Source: Kluyvera ascorbata_C (GTDB lineage: Bacteria; Pseudomonadota; Gammaproteobacteria; Enterobacterales; Enterobacteriaceae). From it: a stretch of 64,000 nucleotides of DNA. How positions within the stretch are numbered: position 1 is the first letter of the stretch; the number at the start of each line of letters is the position of its first letter. Below are positions 6,962 to 15,350 of this stretch, piece by piece. The notes below the pieces were generated by a model that ran no database searches, had not been told where the DNA came from, and saw only the letters and a program-made list of their open reading frames with translations. The DNA is taken from the NCBI RefSeq assembly GCF_044197065.1, contig NZ_JBIQOI010000014.1, positions 18,797 to 82,796 of the forward strand. The letters run 5' to 3'. A program made the translations under genes and the position numbers.

Positions 6962-8730
6962 TAGTTCCACTCCATAATGCTGGAAGACTGTTCGCCGGTG
7001 GCGGCGGTCAGCGGCTCATTGATTAATACGTGCATGGTCGCCCATGCGAGGTCAGCGTGACTGGCTTCCTCGGTGCGGCTGGCCTCATAGGTTGAGCTGC
7101 GGCCACTGCTGGTCATGGTTTTACGAATCGACATAAACGACTGCGTGAGATCGGTTGCGCTGACGTCGTACTCGAGGCAACCGCGGCGAATGGTGTCTTT
7201 GGCTTTGAGCACCATTGCGGTTTTCATTTCCGGCGTGTAGCGGATTTCACGCGCGGCCGGGTAGAACGAGCGCACCAACTGGAAGACGCCCTGACCGAGC
7301 CCGGTCGCATCGATGCCGATATATTCCACGGTATATTTCTGCGTGAGCTCGCGAATGGATTCGGCCTGTTGGGCAAAATCCATCCCTTTCCACTGGTGAC
7401 GCTCGAGGATGCGGAACCGGCCACCGGCGACAACCGGCGGCGCGATGACCACGCACCCGGCACTGTCGCCCCGTAATGACGGGTCGTAACCAATCCACAC
7501 AGGACGGTGACCGAATGGCCGGTCGGCGAAGGGCTGGTAGTCCTCCCATTTTTCGAGACTGTCGACCATACAGCGCTGGAGCTCTTCGAACGGGAATACC
7601 GACGCTTTGTCGTCGACGAACTCGCACATAAACAGGTTGCGGAACTCTTCGACGCTGTTTTCGCGCTTCAGCGTATCGATGTTAAACAGGGTGCATCCTT
7701 TGGCGAGCGCGTCCTCGATGGTGACAATCTGTCGCCACTGGCCGTCCGGGCAAGCGACGCCCTTCGCGAGTGCGGCGTGACTGATATCGATATCGACGCG
7801 CTCGCTCTTGTCATTTCGCCCCTTGTTGAACTGTTCGCCCGACCAGAACGGATAGGCACCGTGTGCCAGCGATGATGGGGTCGAAAAATAGGTCGTGCGC
7901 AAGTGCTCCTGTGATGACATGCCACCGGCGACGCGCTTCAGTTTCTGGAAGTTGGGGATCCAGAAGATTTCGTCGACATACAGGTCGCCGTTGTGGCTCT
8001 GCGCCGTGTTGGCATTGGTGCCGAGAAACATCAGCTCAGCGCCATTGTTGCCGAGCACAATCGGATCGCCGGTGAGCTCGACGCCAGCCTGTCGGGCAAA
8101 GGCGATGATGTATTTTCTGAACACATAGGCCTGTGTCTTACTGGCTGATAAGAAAATCTGGTTGTGGCCGGTCTTCAGCGCCTGTAGTAGCGCTTCACGC
8201 GCAAAGTAGAACGTCGCGCCAATCTGGCGGGATTTCAGAATGTGCCGTATGCGGTGCGCCAGCCCCGCGCGCCACCACTCGAGCTGATACTCGAATGACT
8301 GGTCGCGGAAAATCTCCTCGAGTTTCTCGATGGCCTCTTCGCTGAAAAAATTCTTTTTCGGCTTCTTCTTTTCCCCTTTGTTGCGGTTTGCCACGTTCGG
8401 GTTTAAATCCGCTTCATTGCCGGTCTGGCCGTAGCGGTTAACCCTTGCGAGTCGCTCCATCTGGCGCGCCAGAAAATCCGCGACTTTGAAGTCATGCGGC
8501 GTCAGGTCAGGCTTTGCGTAAAGCTGAATCAGCCGCGCCTCGAGCGTGAACTCGACCCGGTTTAGCGGGGCAGTCTCTTCCCATTTATCGCGCTGTTTCC
8601 AGCTCTGCACCGTGGGGCGCTTAACCTGCAACTGCTCCGCGATTTGCGGCACGGAATAACCCTGCCAGAACAAAAGCGCGGCCTGTCGTCGCGGGTCGTT
8701 GAGTAGTGATGTGTCGGTTGTAGTGGTCAT
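6961..8730 (-). CDS. P: terminase large subunit, P2 gpP
   Basis: ATPase and nuclease that cuts at cos and drives DNA into the procapsid. At 589 residues it matches P2 gpP (590). An N-terminal helix-turn-helix (YSVPQIAEQLQVKRPTVQSWK) precedes the ATPase domain, with a Walker-A-like SRQIGAT after ILK, a Walker B LYVDEIFWI, and a C-terminal RNase-H-like nuclease beginning IGYDPSLRGDSAG. I use the ATG at 8730 (MTTTTDTS), the usual P2-family N-terminus, rather than one eight codons upstream. It is divergent from gene O, and the shared intergenic region carries an Ogr box. The small subunit is gene M. Confidence 0.95.
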   Translation of the reverse strand: MTTTTDTSLLNDPRRQAALLFWQGYSVPQIAEQLQVKRPTVQSWKQRDKWEETAPLNRVEFTLEARLIQLYAKPDLTPHDFKVADFLARQMERLARVNRYGQTGNEADLNPNVANRNKGEKKKPKKNFFSEEAIEKLEEIFRDQSFEYQLEWWRAGLAHRIRHILKSRQIGATFYFAREALLQALKTGHNQIFLSASKTQAYVFRKYIIAFARQAGVELTGDPIVLGNNGAELMFLGTNANTAQSHNGDLYVDEIFWIPNFQKLKRVAGGMSSQEHLRTTYFSTPSSLAHGAYPFWSGEQFNKGRNDKSERVDIDISHAALAKGVACPDGQWRQIVTIEDALAKGCTLFNIDTLKRENSVEEFRNLFMCEFVDDKASVFPFEELQRCMVDSLEKWEDYQPFADRPFGHRPVWIGYDPSLRGDSAGCVVIAPPVVAGGRFRILERHQWKGMDFAQQAESIRELTQKYTVEYIGIDATGLGQGVFQLVRSFYPAAREIRYTPEMKTAMVLKAKDTIRRGCLEYDVSATDLTQSFMSIRKTMTSSGRSSTYEASRTEEASHADLAWATMHVLINEPLTAATGEQSSSIMEWN

Positions 8731-8807
8731 AAAACCTCGCCGTGATGAGTACACGGCAAGGCTAAAGATTCAGGGTGGGTTAATCGCTAACCCCCTGTTG
8801 TGTCAGG

Positions 8808-8825
8808 GGTTGCACTTCCGCAACA
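8808..8825. promoter_or_regulatory. Ogr-binding box between P and O
   Basis: GGT-N12-ACA, containing the dyad TTGC-N6-GCAA, matches the TGT-N12-ACA site bound by Ogr/Delta zinc-finger activators in P2-family late promoters, with one mismatch. Being nearly symmetrical, it can serve both the leftward P-Q and rightward O-N-M-L operons. The distance to the O start (8895) leaves room for the usual centre at about -55. Confidence 0.65.
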
Positions 8826-8894
8826 GGTGGCTGGTGAGAGGCTGAGTCGGGAAACTACATCCGACCCGATAACCCAACTCAGGACACCTGACTC

Positions 8895-9758
8895 ATGGCT
8901 AAAAAAGTTTCGAAATGGTTTCGCATCGGCGTCGAGGGTGACACCTGCGACGGTCGCGTAATCGGTGCGACCGATATTCAGGAAATGGCTGATTCGTATG
9001 ACCCGCGCGTCTACGGTTGCCGCATTAACCTCGAGCACCTGCGCGGCCTGTTGCCTGACAGCGTATTTAAACGTTATGGCGATGTGGTCGAGCTGAAAGC
9101 CGAATTGATTGACGATGATTCAGCGCTTAGCGGCAAGCTGGCATTGCTCGCCAGAATCACGCCGACCGATGACCTCATCGCGATGAATAAGGCCGGACAA
9201 AAAGTTTATACCTCAATGGAAATTCAACCGAACTTTGCCAACAGCGGCAAATGCTATCTGGTTGGTCTGGCCGTCACTGACGACCCGGCAAGCCTCGGTA
9301 CTGAATATCTTGAGTTTTGCCGCACCGCGAAACACAACCCACTCAACCGCTTTAAAGCCAGCCCTGAGAATTTCTTCTCTGTGGCCACGCTCGCCGAGCT
9401 GGAATTCGAAGACCAGCCCGAGACCATCATCACCCGTCTGAGCGACACCGTGAAAAGCATGTTTAGCCGTAAACAGGCGAGTGACGATGCGCGATTCGGT
9501 GACGTGCACGAAGCCGTAACCGCTATTGCCGAGCGGGTGCAGACCGACGGCGAAAGCGCTGAGGTACGTTTCAGCCAGCTTGAAACCGAGCTCGCTGACG
9601 TCAAAAAGGCGCTGACCGAACAGGCCACCACCACCTCGCAGCAATTCAGCACCATCAAAACCACGCTGGAGCACACCGAAGACAAAACGCAGCCGCGCCG
9701 CAAGTTAAGCGCCGGTGGCGACGGTGATGCGTCCGGCTCCACGCTGACCGACTGCTAA
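8895..9758 (+). CDS. O: capsid scaffold and maturation protease, P2 gpO
   Basis: Internal scaffold for capsid assembly whose N-terminal half is a serine protease that trims the capsid, scaffold and portal proteins. It is 287 residues (P2 gpO 284). The catalytic triad known for P2 gpO maps exactly: Asp19 (GDTCDG), His48 (INLEHLRG) and Ser107 (VYTSMEIQ). Residues 160-260 are charged and helical, rich in Glu, Ala and Thr, as expected for the scaffold part, and the end is basic (KTQPRRKLSAGG). It is first in the rightward head operon and is followed by the major capsid gene after 31 bases. Confidence 0.96.
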   Translation: MAKKVSKWFRIGVEGDTCDGRVIGATDIQEMADSYDPRVYGCRINLEHLRGLLPDSVFKRYGDVVELKAELIDDDSALSGKLALLARITPTDDLIAMNKAGQKVYTSMEIQPNFANSGKCYLVGLAVTDDPASLGTEYLEFCRTAKHNPLNRFKASPENFFSVATLAELEFEDQPETIITRLSDTVKSMFSRKQASDDARFGDVHEAVTAIAERVQTDGESAEVRFSQLETELADVKKALTEQATTTSQQFSTIKTTLEHTEDKTQPRRKLSAGGDGDASGSTLTDC

Positions 9759-9789
9759 CCCCTGACAAACCCGAAGGAATACAAAACCC

Positions 9790-10989
9790 ATGCGTAAAGA
9801 GACCCGTTTTAAATTCAATCAGTACCTGAGCCGTATCGCCGAGCTGAACGGCATCGCGACCAGCGACCTCGACAAAAAATTCACCGTCGAGCCGTCAGTC
9901 ACTCAGACCCTGTTTGACAAAATCCAGCAGTCGTCCAGCTTCCTGAAGCTCATCAACATGGTGACCGTTGGTGAGCTGACCGAAGAGAAAGTCGGCATCG
10001 ATGTGACCGGCTCCATTGCCAGCACCGCTGACACCGACGGCGGCGTCGAGCGTAAAACCGCTGATTTTGGCAAGCTGGATGCGTACCGCTATTTCTGCCA
10101 CCCGGTCAACTTCGACTATCACCTGAAGTACAACAAGCTCGACCTGTGGGCGCGTTTTCAGGATTTCCAGATTCGCATTCGTAACGCCATCATCAAGCGT
10201 CAGGCGCTGGATTACATCACCATCGGCTTTAACGGCGTAAGCCGTGCGGCGACCTCCGACCGTGCTCAGAATCCACTGCTTCAGGATGTGGCGATCGGCT
10301 GGTTGCAGAAATACCGCAACGATGCGCCTGAGCGTGTTATGTCCAGCGTCACCGATGATGACGGCACCGTGATTTCAAACACCATCAAGGTGGGTAAAGG
10401 TGGACATTACGCCAACCTCGACGCGCTGGTGATGGATGGCTTTGAATCGCTGGTCGCGGAAATTCACCGTGAAAACCCGGAAATGGTCGTTATCTGCGGT
10501 CGCCGTATCCTGACCGACAAATACTTCCCGATGATTAACAAATTCCAGGCGAACAGCGAACAGCTCGCCGGTGAGCTGATTATCAGTCAGAAAACCATCG
10601 GTCAGCTTCAGGCCGTACGCGCGCCGTTCTTCCCGGCAAACAGCATCCTGATCACCACGCTGGATAACCTGTCGATTTATCTGTACGAAGACGGCCACCG
10701 CCGCCACATCGTCGAAAACCCGAAACTCGACCAGGTGGAAAACTACGAACAGGTCAAAGTCGATTTCGTGGTCGAAGACTACGAGGCCGGTTGCCTGATT
10801 GAGAATATCGAAATTCTCGAGCAGGACGAGACCGCCACGCCGGAAGCGACCAGCGCGGATGTTTTCGCGGCGGCAATAGTCAAAGCTGTGCAGTCGATGA
10901 CCCCAGCCGCCGCACCGGCCAGCGCGCCTGTCGCTGACGGTGAAGCGTCCCCGGATGAAACCGGCACCACTGACGGCGCGGAGGCGTAA
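9790..10989 (+). CDS. N: major capsid protein, P2 gpN, with extended C-terminus
   Basis: HK97-fold shell protein of the icosahedral head, processed by gpO. Residues 1-355 follow the P2 family closely (start MRKETRFKFNQYLSRIAELN; the KYNKLDLWARFQDFQ block; ending DYEAGCLIENIEILE). The protein is 399 residues against 357 in P2 gpN. The extra 40 or so residues form an Ala/Pro/Thr/Asp-rich, probably unstructured tail (AAAPASAPVADGEASP). A good ribosome site, AAGGAA, lies shortly upstream. M follows after 3 bases. The tail may be surface exposed or removed; it could also be a short add-on domain. Confidence 0.95.
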   Translation: MRKETRFKFNQYLSRIAELNGIATSDLDKKFTVEPSVTQTLFDKIQQSSSFLKLINMVTVGELTEEKVGIDVTGSIASTADTDGGVERKTADFGKLDAYRYFCHPVNFDYHLKYNKLDLWARFQDFQIRIRNAIIKRQALDYITIGFNGVSRAATSDRAQNPLLQDVAIGWLQKYRNDAPERVMSSVTDDDGTVISNTIKVGKGGHYANLDALVMDGFESLVAEIHRENPEMVVICGRRILTDKYFPMINKFQANSEQLAGELIISQKTIGQLQAVRAPFFPANSILITTLDNLSIYLYEDGHRRHIVENPKLDQVENYEQVKVDFVVEDYEAGCLIENIEILEQDETATPEATSADVFAAAIVKAVQSMTPAAAPASAPVADGEASPDETGTTDGAEA

Positions 10990-10992
10990 CCG

Positions 10993-11754
10993 ATGGCAAC
11001 CCCCGCACAGCGTCACGCGATGCGGGTCTCGGCTATCAAGGCATCGCAGCGGGAAAACGCCCCGCTGCGTCATGCCTCAGCTTACGAGCAAATGCTCGTC
11101 AAGCTGGCCGCAGACCGCCGGACGCTTTCAGACATTCGCTCGAAAGAACGTAAAGCGGATAAAAAACGCGAATTACTCCCGCTGTACCTGCCGTGGGTCG
11201 CTGGCGTACTGGCGAGCGGTACCGGCGCACAGGATGACATTCTGATGACGGTGATGCTCTGGCGTCTGGATGCGGGGGATATCACCGGTGCGATCGAGAT
11301 TGCGCGCTATGCGCTGCGTTTCGGTCTGTCGATGCCGGAAAACCATTCCCGCCCCGCGCCTTACATGCTGGCTGAAGAGGTTGCGCTCGCGGCACTCCGC
11401 GCCCGTATGGCCGGTGAGCCTGTCGATGCCGCACAGCTGCTTGAGGTCATCGGCCTGACCGATGCCGCCGATATGCCTGACGAAGTGCGCGCCCGACTGC
11501 ATAAAGTCACCGGCCTGACCCTACGTGATGCCGGTCAGCTTCCTGAAGCGCTAGGGCATCTGAAACGCGCCTTACAGCTCGACGCTAGCGCCGGTGTTCG
11601 CAAGGACATTGAGACGCTCACCCGCGAGGTATTCCCGAAGCCGGTCGCCGCTAAAAAAGCGGAGAAGAAAACCGCCGCGAAAAAGGCACCCGCTAAAAAA
11701 CCAGATTCACCGGTGAAACGAGGGCGAGGACGCCCGAGGAAAGTCACCGGTTAA
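10993..11754 (+). CDS. M: terminase small subunit, P2 gpM, with AT-hook-like tail
   Basis: DNA-recognition subunit that with gpP binds and cuts cos. At 253 residues it is slightly longer than P2 gpM (247). The N-terminus (MATPAQRHAMRVSAIKASQ) and the central helical repeats (YLPWVAGVLASGTGAQDD, ALGHLKRALQLD) are typical. The last 35 residues are an extreme Lys/Ala stretch ending in KRGRGRPRK, which carries the GRP core of an AT-hook for minor-groove binding. This suggests a DNA-clamping tail; whether other family members have it I cannot check. It is third in the O-N-M-L operon. Confidence 0.93.
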   Translation: MATPAQRHAMRVSAIKASQRENAPLRHASAYEQMLVKLAADRRTLSDIRSKERKADKKRELLPLYLPWVAGVLASGTGAQDDILMTVMLWRLDAGDITGAIEIARYALRFGLSMPENHSRPAPYMLAEEVALAALRARMAGEPVDAAQLLEVIGLTDAADMPDEVRARLHKVTGLTLRDAGQLPEALGHLKRALQLDASAGVRKDIETLTREVFPKPVAAKKAEKKTAAKKAPAKKPDSPVKRGRGRPRKVTG

Positions 11755-11851
11755 CCGAACGCGCCCCGCGCCGGGCGGCTCGCTGGTCAATGTCGGTAAC
11801 TTACCGCAACTGCGACCGGCGACCACCGCCCACCTAATTTTTGAGGTAGTC

Positions 11852-12352
11852 ATGACCCCGATTGTGATGAATAACCCGGCGCAACAGCGCGACCCGATGG
11901 TCATCCCGCCGGTGCCGGTTGAGGAGCCGGTAATTAAAAATACCGCCTTTTTCCCGGACGTTGACCCGAAGCGCATGCGCGAAGAAATGCGCCTCGAGCA
12001 GACCGTGACGCCGGTGCGTCTGCGTCGTGCGATTAAAACCGCGATGGCCGAGACCAACGCCGAGCTGGCCGAATGGCGTGACCTTCAGCTCGCCGCCGGT
12101 TACCCGCGCCTCGAGGATGTGCCGACGGATGAGCTCGACGGCGAAAGCGTCCGGGTCTTCCACTACTTCAACGCCGTTTGCTCAATGACGACTGCGACGC
12201 TGTACGAGCGTTATCGCGGCGTCGATGCCAGCGCCAAAGGCGATAAAAAGGCCGACAGCATCGAGGACACCATCGATGAAATGTGGCGTGACATGCGCTG
12301 GTCGGTCGCCCGTATCCAGGACAAAGCGCGCTGCATCGTGGGGCAAATCTGA
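11852..12352 (+). CDS. L: head completion protein, P2 gpL
   Basis: Stabilises the filled head before tail joining. 166 residues (P2 gpL 169), with the central block MREEMRLEQTVTPVRLRRAIKTA and a C-terminal VARIQDKARCIVGQI characteristic of the family. GAGGT upstream of the ATG at 11852 supports the start. The 97-base gap after M has no gene. Its last codon overlaps the ATG of tail gene X. Confidence 0.92.
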   Translation: MTPIVMNNPAQQRDPMVIPPVPVEEPVIKNTAFFPDVDPKRMREEMRLEQTVTPVRLRRAIKTAMAETNAELAEWRDLQLAAGYPRLEDVPTDELDGESVRVFHYFNAVCSMTTATLYERYRGVDASAKGDKKADSIEDTIDEMWRDMRWSVARIQDKARCIVGQI

Positions 12353-12555
12353 TGAACGTCATCGCGCATCAGGGCGACACGCTCGACACGTTATGTCAGC
12401 GCCATTACGGGCGCACAGAGGGCGTGGTCGAGGCGGTGCTGTTGGCTAATCCGGGTCTCTCTGAGCTGGGCGTCGTCCTGCCTCACGGCACGGCGGTCAG
12501 CTTGCCTGAAGTCGACGCCGCACCGGTATCGGAGACCGTAAATCTATGGGACTGA
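12352..12555 (+). CDS. X: tail protein X with LysM-like fold
   Basis: 67-residue tail protein, the same length as P2 gpX. It contains a LysM-type motif (GDTLDTLCQRHYGRTEGVVEAVL, then LANPGLSELGVVLPHGTAVSLPE), which in tail proteins usually mediates contact with peptidoglycan or the tail tip. It overlaps the end of L by one base and the holin start by ten, in a tightly packed lysis/tail cluster. Confidence 0.93.
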   Translation: MNVIAHQGDTLDTLCQRHYGRTEGVVEAVLLANPGLSELGVVLPHGTAVSLPEVDAAPVSETVNLWD

Positions 12556-12767
12556 CTGTGGAAAAAATCACGACCTTCCTGACCTACTGGCTGTCAGTGG
12601 CGCTGGCGTATTTCGGTACGCAGACGCCGGAACGGCTCGCGCTTTATGTCGGGGGTGGCTGCGCCATTTTTACCGCGCTGGTTAACTTCTGGTACCAGCG
12701 CAAGAAATACCGCTATCTCGTCTCGATGGGGATTGATAAGGGGGTTATTCGTGGGCTCATTCGTTAA
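12546..12767 (+). CDS. holin, two membrane segments
   Basis: 73-residue protein with two predicted membrane segments (about 9-24 and 31-50) and a basic C-terminus (YQRKKYR), the layout of class II holins. It occupies the P2 gene Y position, between X and the endolysin, but its sequence is not obviously gpY (93 aa). It would depolarise or pore the inner membrane at lysis time. It overlaps the endolysin start by 17 bp. Confidence 0.8.
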   Translation: MGLTVEKITTFLTYWLSVALAYFGTQTPERLALYVGGGCAIFTALVNFWYQRKKYRYLVSMGIDKGVIRGLIR

Positions 12768-13260
12768 ACGTTGCAGTGTGGCCGTCGTGCTGGCGCTGGC
12801 GGCACTGGTGCCTGATTTTCGTTTGCTTCACACCTCGCCGGAGGGGCTCGCGCTGATTGCCGACCTCGAGGGTTGCCGGTTGCGCCCTTACCAGTGCAGC
12901 GCGGGCGTGTGGACGTCAGGCATCGGCCACACTGCCGGGGTGGTACCGAAACGGGATATCACCGAAAAAGAAGCCGCCGCGAATCTGGTCGCCGACGTGC
13001 TGAACGTCGAAAAACGTCTTGCGGTCTGTGTGCCGGTGGAAATGCCACAGGCGGTCTATGACACGCTGGTCAGCTTCGCCTTTAACGTTGGGACCGGCGC
13101 GGCCTGTCGTTCAACGCTGGTTTATCACCTGAATCACCGGCAATGGTGGCAAGCCTGTGACCAGCTCACCCGCTGGGTGTTTGTGAATGGTGTCCGTAAT
13201 ACCGGGCTCGAAAATCGGCGCTTTCGCGAGCGCACATACTGCCTGAAGGGGGCGCAATGA
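12751..13260 (+). CDS. K: SAR endolysin, GH24 lysozyme family
   Basis: Peptidoglycan glycosidase that lyses the cell. I set the start at the GTG at 12751, preceded by AAGGGGG; the open frame upstream lies inside the holin gene. From there, residues 8-21 form a weak hydrophobic segment rich in Ala and Val (CSVAVVLALAALV), typical of a signal-anchor-release domain, followed by the lysozyme catalytic pattern E40-8aa-C49-5aa-T55 (Cys replacing the T4 Asp, as in the phage 21 group). Free cysteines near the anchor and active site suggest disulphide control. It thus differs from the plain gpK of P2. It overlaps lysB by 4 bp (ATGA). Confidence 0.9.
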   Translation: MGSFVKRCSVAVVLALAALVPDFRLLHTSPEGLALIADLEGCRLRPYQCSAGVWTSGIGHTAGVVPKRDITEKEAAANLVADVLNVEKRLAVCVPVEMPQAVYDTLVSFAFNVGTGAACRSTLVYHLNHRQWWQACDQLTRWVFVNGVRNTGLENRRFRERTYCLKGAQ

Positions 13261-13670
13261 AAACGCTGATTGTGTTGTTAGTGCTGGCCGTGGCCGGGCT
13301 CCTGTGGTTGCGTCACGAAAACAGCAACCTGAGCCGCTCTTTTGAACGGGCGAATAAAGTCGCCGGTGACCAGAAAACGGTTATCAGCATGCTGAAAAGC
13401 CAGCTAAAAACCGCCCACCGTATCAGTGGTGAAAACGAGACCGCTCAGGTCTTACTGCGCGGCGAACTCATGGAAGCCGGAGCTCGGGCGCAACGTCGGG
13501 AACAGACCATCACGAGGTTACTCAATGAAAACGAACAGCTACGCCGCTGGTATAGCGCTGATTTGCCTGATGCTGTGCGCCGGTTGCACCAGCGCGCCGC
13601 CTGTGCCGACGCCGGTGATTGTTTACAACGCCTGCCCGAAAGTCAGCCTTTGCCCGATGCCGGGAAGTGA
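13257..13670 (+). CDS. lysB: i-spanin, LysB (Rz-like)
   Basis: Inner-membrane spanin subunit: N-terminal membrane anchor (residues 3-18, LIVLLVLAVAGLLWL) then a long periplasmic charged coiled coil (about 20-105). 137 residues (P2 LysB 141). It pairs with the outer-membrane lipoprotein LysC, encoded in another frame inside its 3' half, to fuse the membranes after endolysin action. The P2 lysA antiholin gene normally found between K and lysB is missing here: lysB starts directly at the endolysin stop. Confidence 0.88.
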   Translation: MKTLIVLLVLAVAGLLWLRHENSNLSRSFERANKVAGDQKTVISMLKSQLKTAHRISGENETAQVLLRGELMEAGARAQRREQTITRLLNENEQLRRWYSADLPDAVRRLHQRAACADAGDCLQRLPESQPLPDAGK

Positions 13671-13815
13671 CCCGGCCACCAATGGCGATCTAAGCGCGGA
13701 TATACGCCAGCTCGAAAGCGCCCTCGAGCGCTGTGCGCTTCAGGTCAGAACCGTGAAAAACTGTCAGGATAAAATCGATGTACAAGCCGAAGAGTCTGCG
13801 AAAAGCCTTAACTGA
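13525..13815 (+). CDS. lysC: o-spanin lipoprotein, LysC (Rz1-like), nested in lysB
   Basis: 96-residue proline-containing lipoprotein (P2 LysC 96). Signal peptide ALICLMLCAG then lipidation Cys21 in LCAGC. The mature part begins TSAPPVPTPV as expected for Rz1-type proteins. The gene starts within lysB in a different frame, runs past its stop and overlaps the start of gene R by 38 bp, so three genes share this 300-bp stretch. The longer upstream frame from 13426 is only the continuation of the lysC frame into lysB and lacks a signal peptide. Confidence 0.88.
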   Translation: MKTNSYAAGIALICLMLCAGCTSAPPVPTPVIVYNACPKVSLCPMPGSDPATNGDLSADIRQLESALERCALQVRTVKNCQDKIDVQAEESAKSLN

Positions 13816-14194
13816 CGCCGTGCCTGATTTGGCTCGTAACCCGGAAATGATGCGCATCTTTATCGATAACGGGAAATTAGCCTCCACGCTGGCGACGTCG
13901 CTGTCGTTTGAAAATCAGTACACGCTCAATGTGGTGGTGACTGACTTCACCGGCGATATCGAGCTGCTGCTCGTGCCGATTCAGGCATGGCTGCGAATTC
14001 ATCAGGCCGATATCATGACAACCGATGAGGGACGCAAAAAGGGCTTCACCTATTTTGCTGATATCAATAGCAATGACAGCGCCGATATCAGTATCAGCCT
14101 GATGCTGACCGAGCGCACCCTCGTCAGGGAGGAAGGGGATAAACTGCATATCGAGACGGTGCCGGAACCTCAGCCACCTGAGCCGCTGGTATGA
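13778..14194 (+). CDS. R: tail completion protein, P2 gpR
   Basis: Tail-completion protein needed for head-tail joining. 138 residues (P2 gpR 155). Start MYKPKSLRKALTDAVPDLARNPE and the block FENQYTLNVVVTDFTGDIELLLVPIQAWLRIHQ are characteristic. It overlaps lysC upstream and S downstream (ATGA at 14191-14194). Confidence 0.92.
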   Translation: MYKPKSLRKALTDAVPDLARNPEMMRIFIDNGKLASTLATSLSFENQYTLNVVVTDFTGDIELLLVPIQAWLRIHQADIMTTDEGRKKGFTYFADINSNDSADISISLMLTERTLVREEGDKLHIETVPEPQPPEPLV

Positions 14195-14640
14195 ATGATT
14201 TTAAACCGTTCGACGATAAGCTCGCGGCACTGATTGCGGCGCTGTCACCGACCGCCCGGCGCAAGATGGCCGCAGATATCGCGAAGACCCTGAGAACCCG
14301 ACAACAGCGCCGGATTAAAACGCAGAAAGCGCCCGACGGCACCCCATACGCCGCCCGAAAACGCCAGCCGGTGAAAGCGAAAAAAGGCCGGGTTAAGCGG
14401 GAAATGTTCGCGAAGCTCCGTACCAGTCGCTTTATGAAAGCCACGGCGGGAAATGACGCGGCGGTCGTGGAGTTCGCCGGCAAGGTGCAAAGAATGGTGA
14501 ATGTGCATCAGTACGGCCTCAAAGATAAGCCAGGGCGAAACAGTGCACCGGTGCAGTACGACGCCCGACCGCTCATCGGGTTTAGTGCTGAAGACCGTCA
14601 GACCGTGGAAGAAATTATCATCGCTAAATTGTCCGTTTAA
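14191..14640 (+). CDS. S: tail completion protein, P2 gpS
   Basis: 149 residues (P2 gpS 150). The family pattern is visible: LIAALSPTARRKMAADIAKTLR, RIKTQKAPDGTPYAARK, and HQYGLKDK. It is a basic protein that works with gpR at the tail tube terminus. Coupled to R by a 4-bp overlap, it is the last gene of the head/lysis operon. Confidence 0.93.
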   Translation: MNDFKPFDDKLAALIAALSPTARRKMAADIAKTLRTRQQRRIKTQKAPDGTPYAARKRQPVKAKKGRVKREMFAKLRTSRFMKATAGNDAAVVEFAGKVQRMVNVHQYGLKDKPGRNSAPVQYDARPLIGFSAEDRQTVEEIIIAKLSV

Positions 14641-14708
14641 CGTTGTGCCATCGACAGTAAAACCCGCATCAATTGCCGCTCAGAGCACCGGGCGGCATCC
14701 TTCCTTGT

Positions 14709-15350
14709 ATGAATACTCGCGCAAATCTTCAGGATGCTTTACGCCTCCTTCGCAACCTGATTCGCACCGGCGTCATCGTCGAAGTCGACCTCGATGACGG
14801 GCGCTGTCGTGTCCAGACTGGCGGCATTACGACTGACTGGCTTCAGTGGCTGACTGCTCGCGCCGGTCGCTCTCGCACGTGGTGGGCTCCCTCTGTGGGC
14901 GAACAGGTTTTACTGCTGGCCGTGGGTGGTGAGCTCGATACCGCCTTTGTGTTGCCCGGTATTTTCTCTGATGACCATCCCGCGCCGTCGGCGTCGGCTG
15001 ATGCATTTCACATCACCTTCCCTGACGGGGCGGTTATCGAATACGAACCGGAGACCGGCGCGCTGACCGTCAGTGGTATCAAAACCGCAGACGTTACGGC
15101 GTCGGATTCCATCGCCGTGACGGTACCGATGGTGACCGTGAAAGCCGAGACCCGCATCACCCTCGATACCCCGGAAGTGGTCTGCACCAACAAACTGACG
15201 GCCGCAACGCTCGAGGTTACCAAAGGCGGGAAGATGAGCGGCGATATCGAGCACACCGGCGGCACGTTCAAATCAAATGGCGTACAGGTGGATGACCACG
15301 GCCACGGGAAAATTCAGCGCGGCGGCGACTGGACTGAGGGCACAAAATGA
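14709..15350 (+). CDS. V: baseplate spike protein, P2 gpV
   Basis: Membrane-piercing tip of the contractile tail. 213 residues (P2 gpV 211). An N-terminal OB-fold (VIVEVDLDDGRCRVQTG, TDWLQWLTARAGRSRTWWAPSVGEQVLLL) precedes the beta-helix region. The C-terminus has VDDHGHGKIQRGG, which carries an HxH iron-binding tip typical of this spike. I take the ATG at 14709 (MNTRANLQDALR), not the earlier in-frame ATG at 14673. It begins the V-W-J-I-H-G baseplate/fibre operon. Confidence 0.94.
   Translation: MNTRANLQDALRLLRNLIRTGVIVEVDLDDGRCRVQTGGITTDWLQWLTARAGRSRTWWAPSVGEQVLLLAVGGELDTAFVLPGIFSDDHPAPSASADAFHITFPDGAVIEYEPETGALTVSGIKTADVTASDSIAVTVPMVTVKAETRITLDTPEVVCTNKLTAATLEVTKGGKMSGDIEHTGGTFKSNGVQVDDHGHGKIQRGGDWTEGTK

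Noticed and set aside
8770..8800. GGGTTAATCGCTAACCCC dyad before gene O, similar to the rplS terminator and attR core
   Set aside because: Shares only about eleven bases and lies between P and O; likely coincidence or a small leader structure, not an attachment site.
14644..14661. possible Ogr box before gene V (TGT-N12-AAA)
   Set aside because: Right half is degenerate and a start 55 bases downstream would fall on the V start codon, so I did not list it as a promoter.
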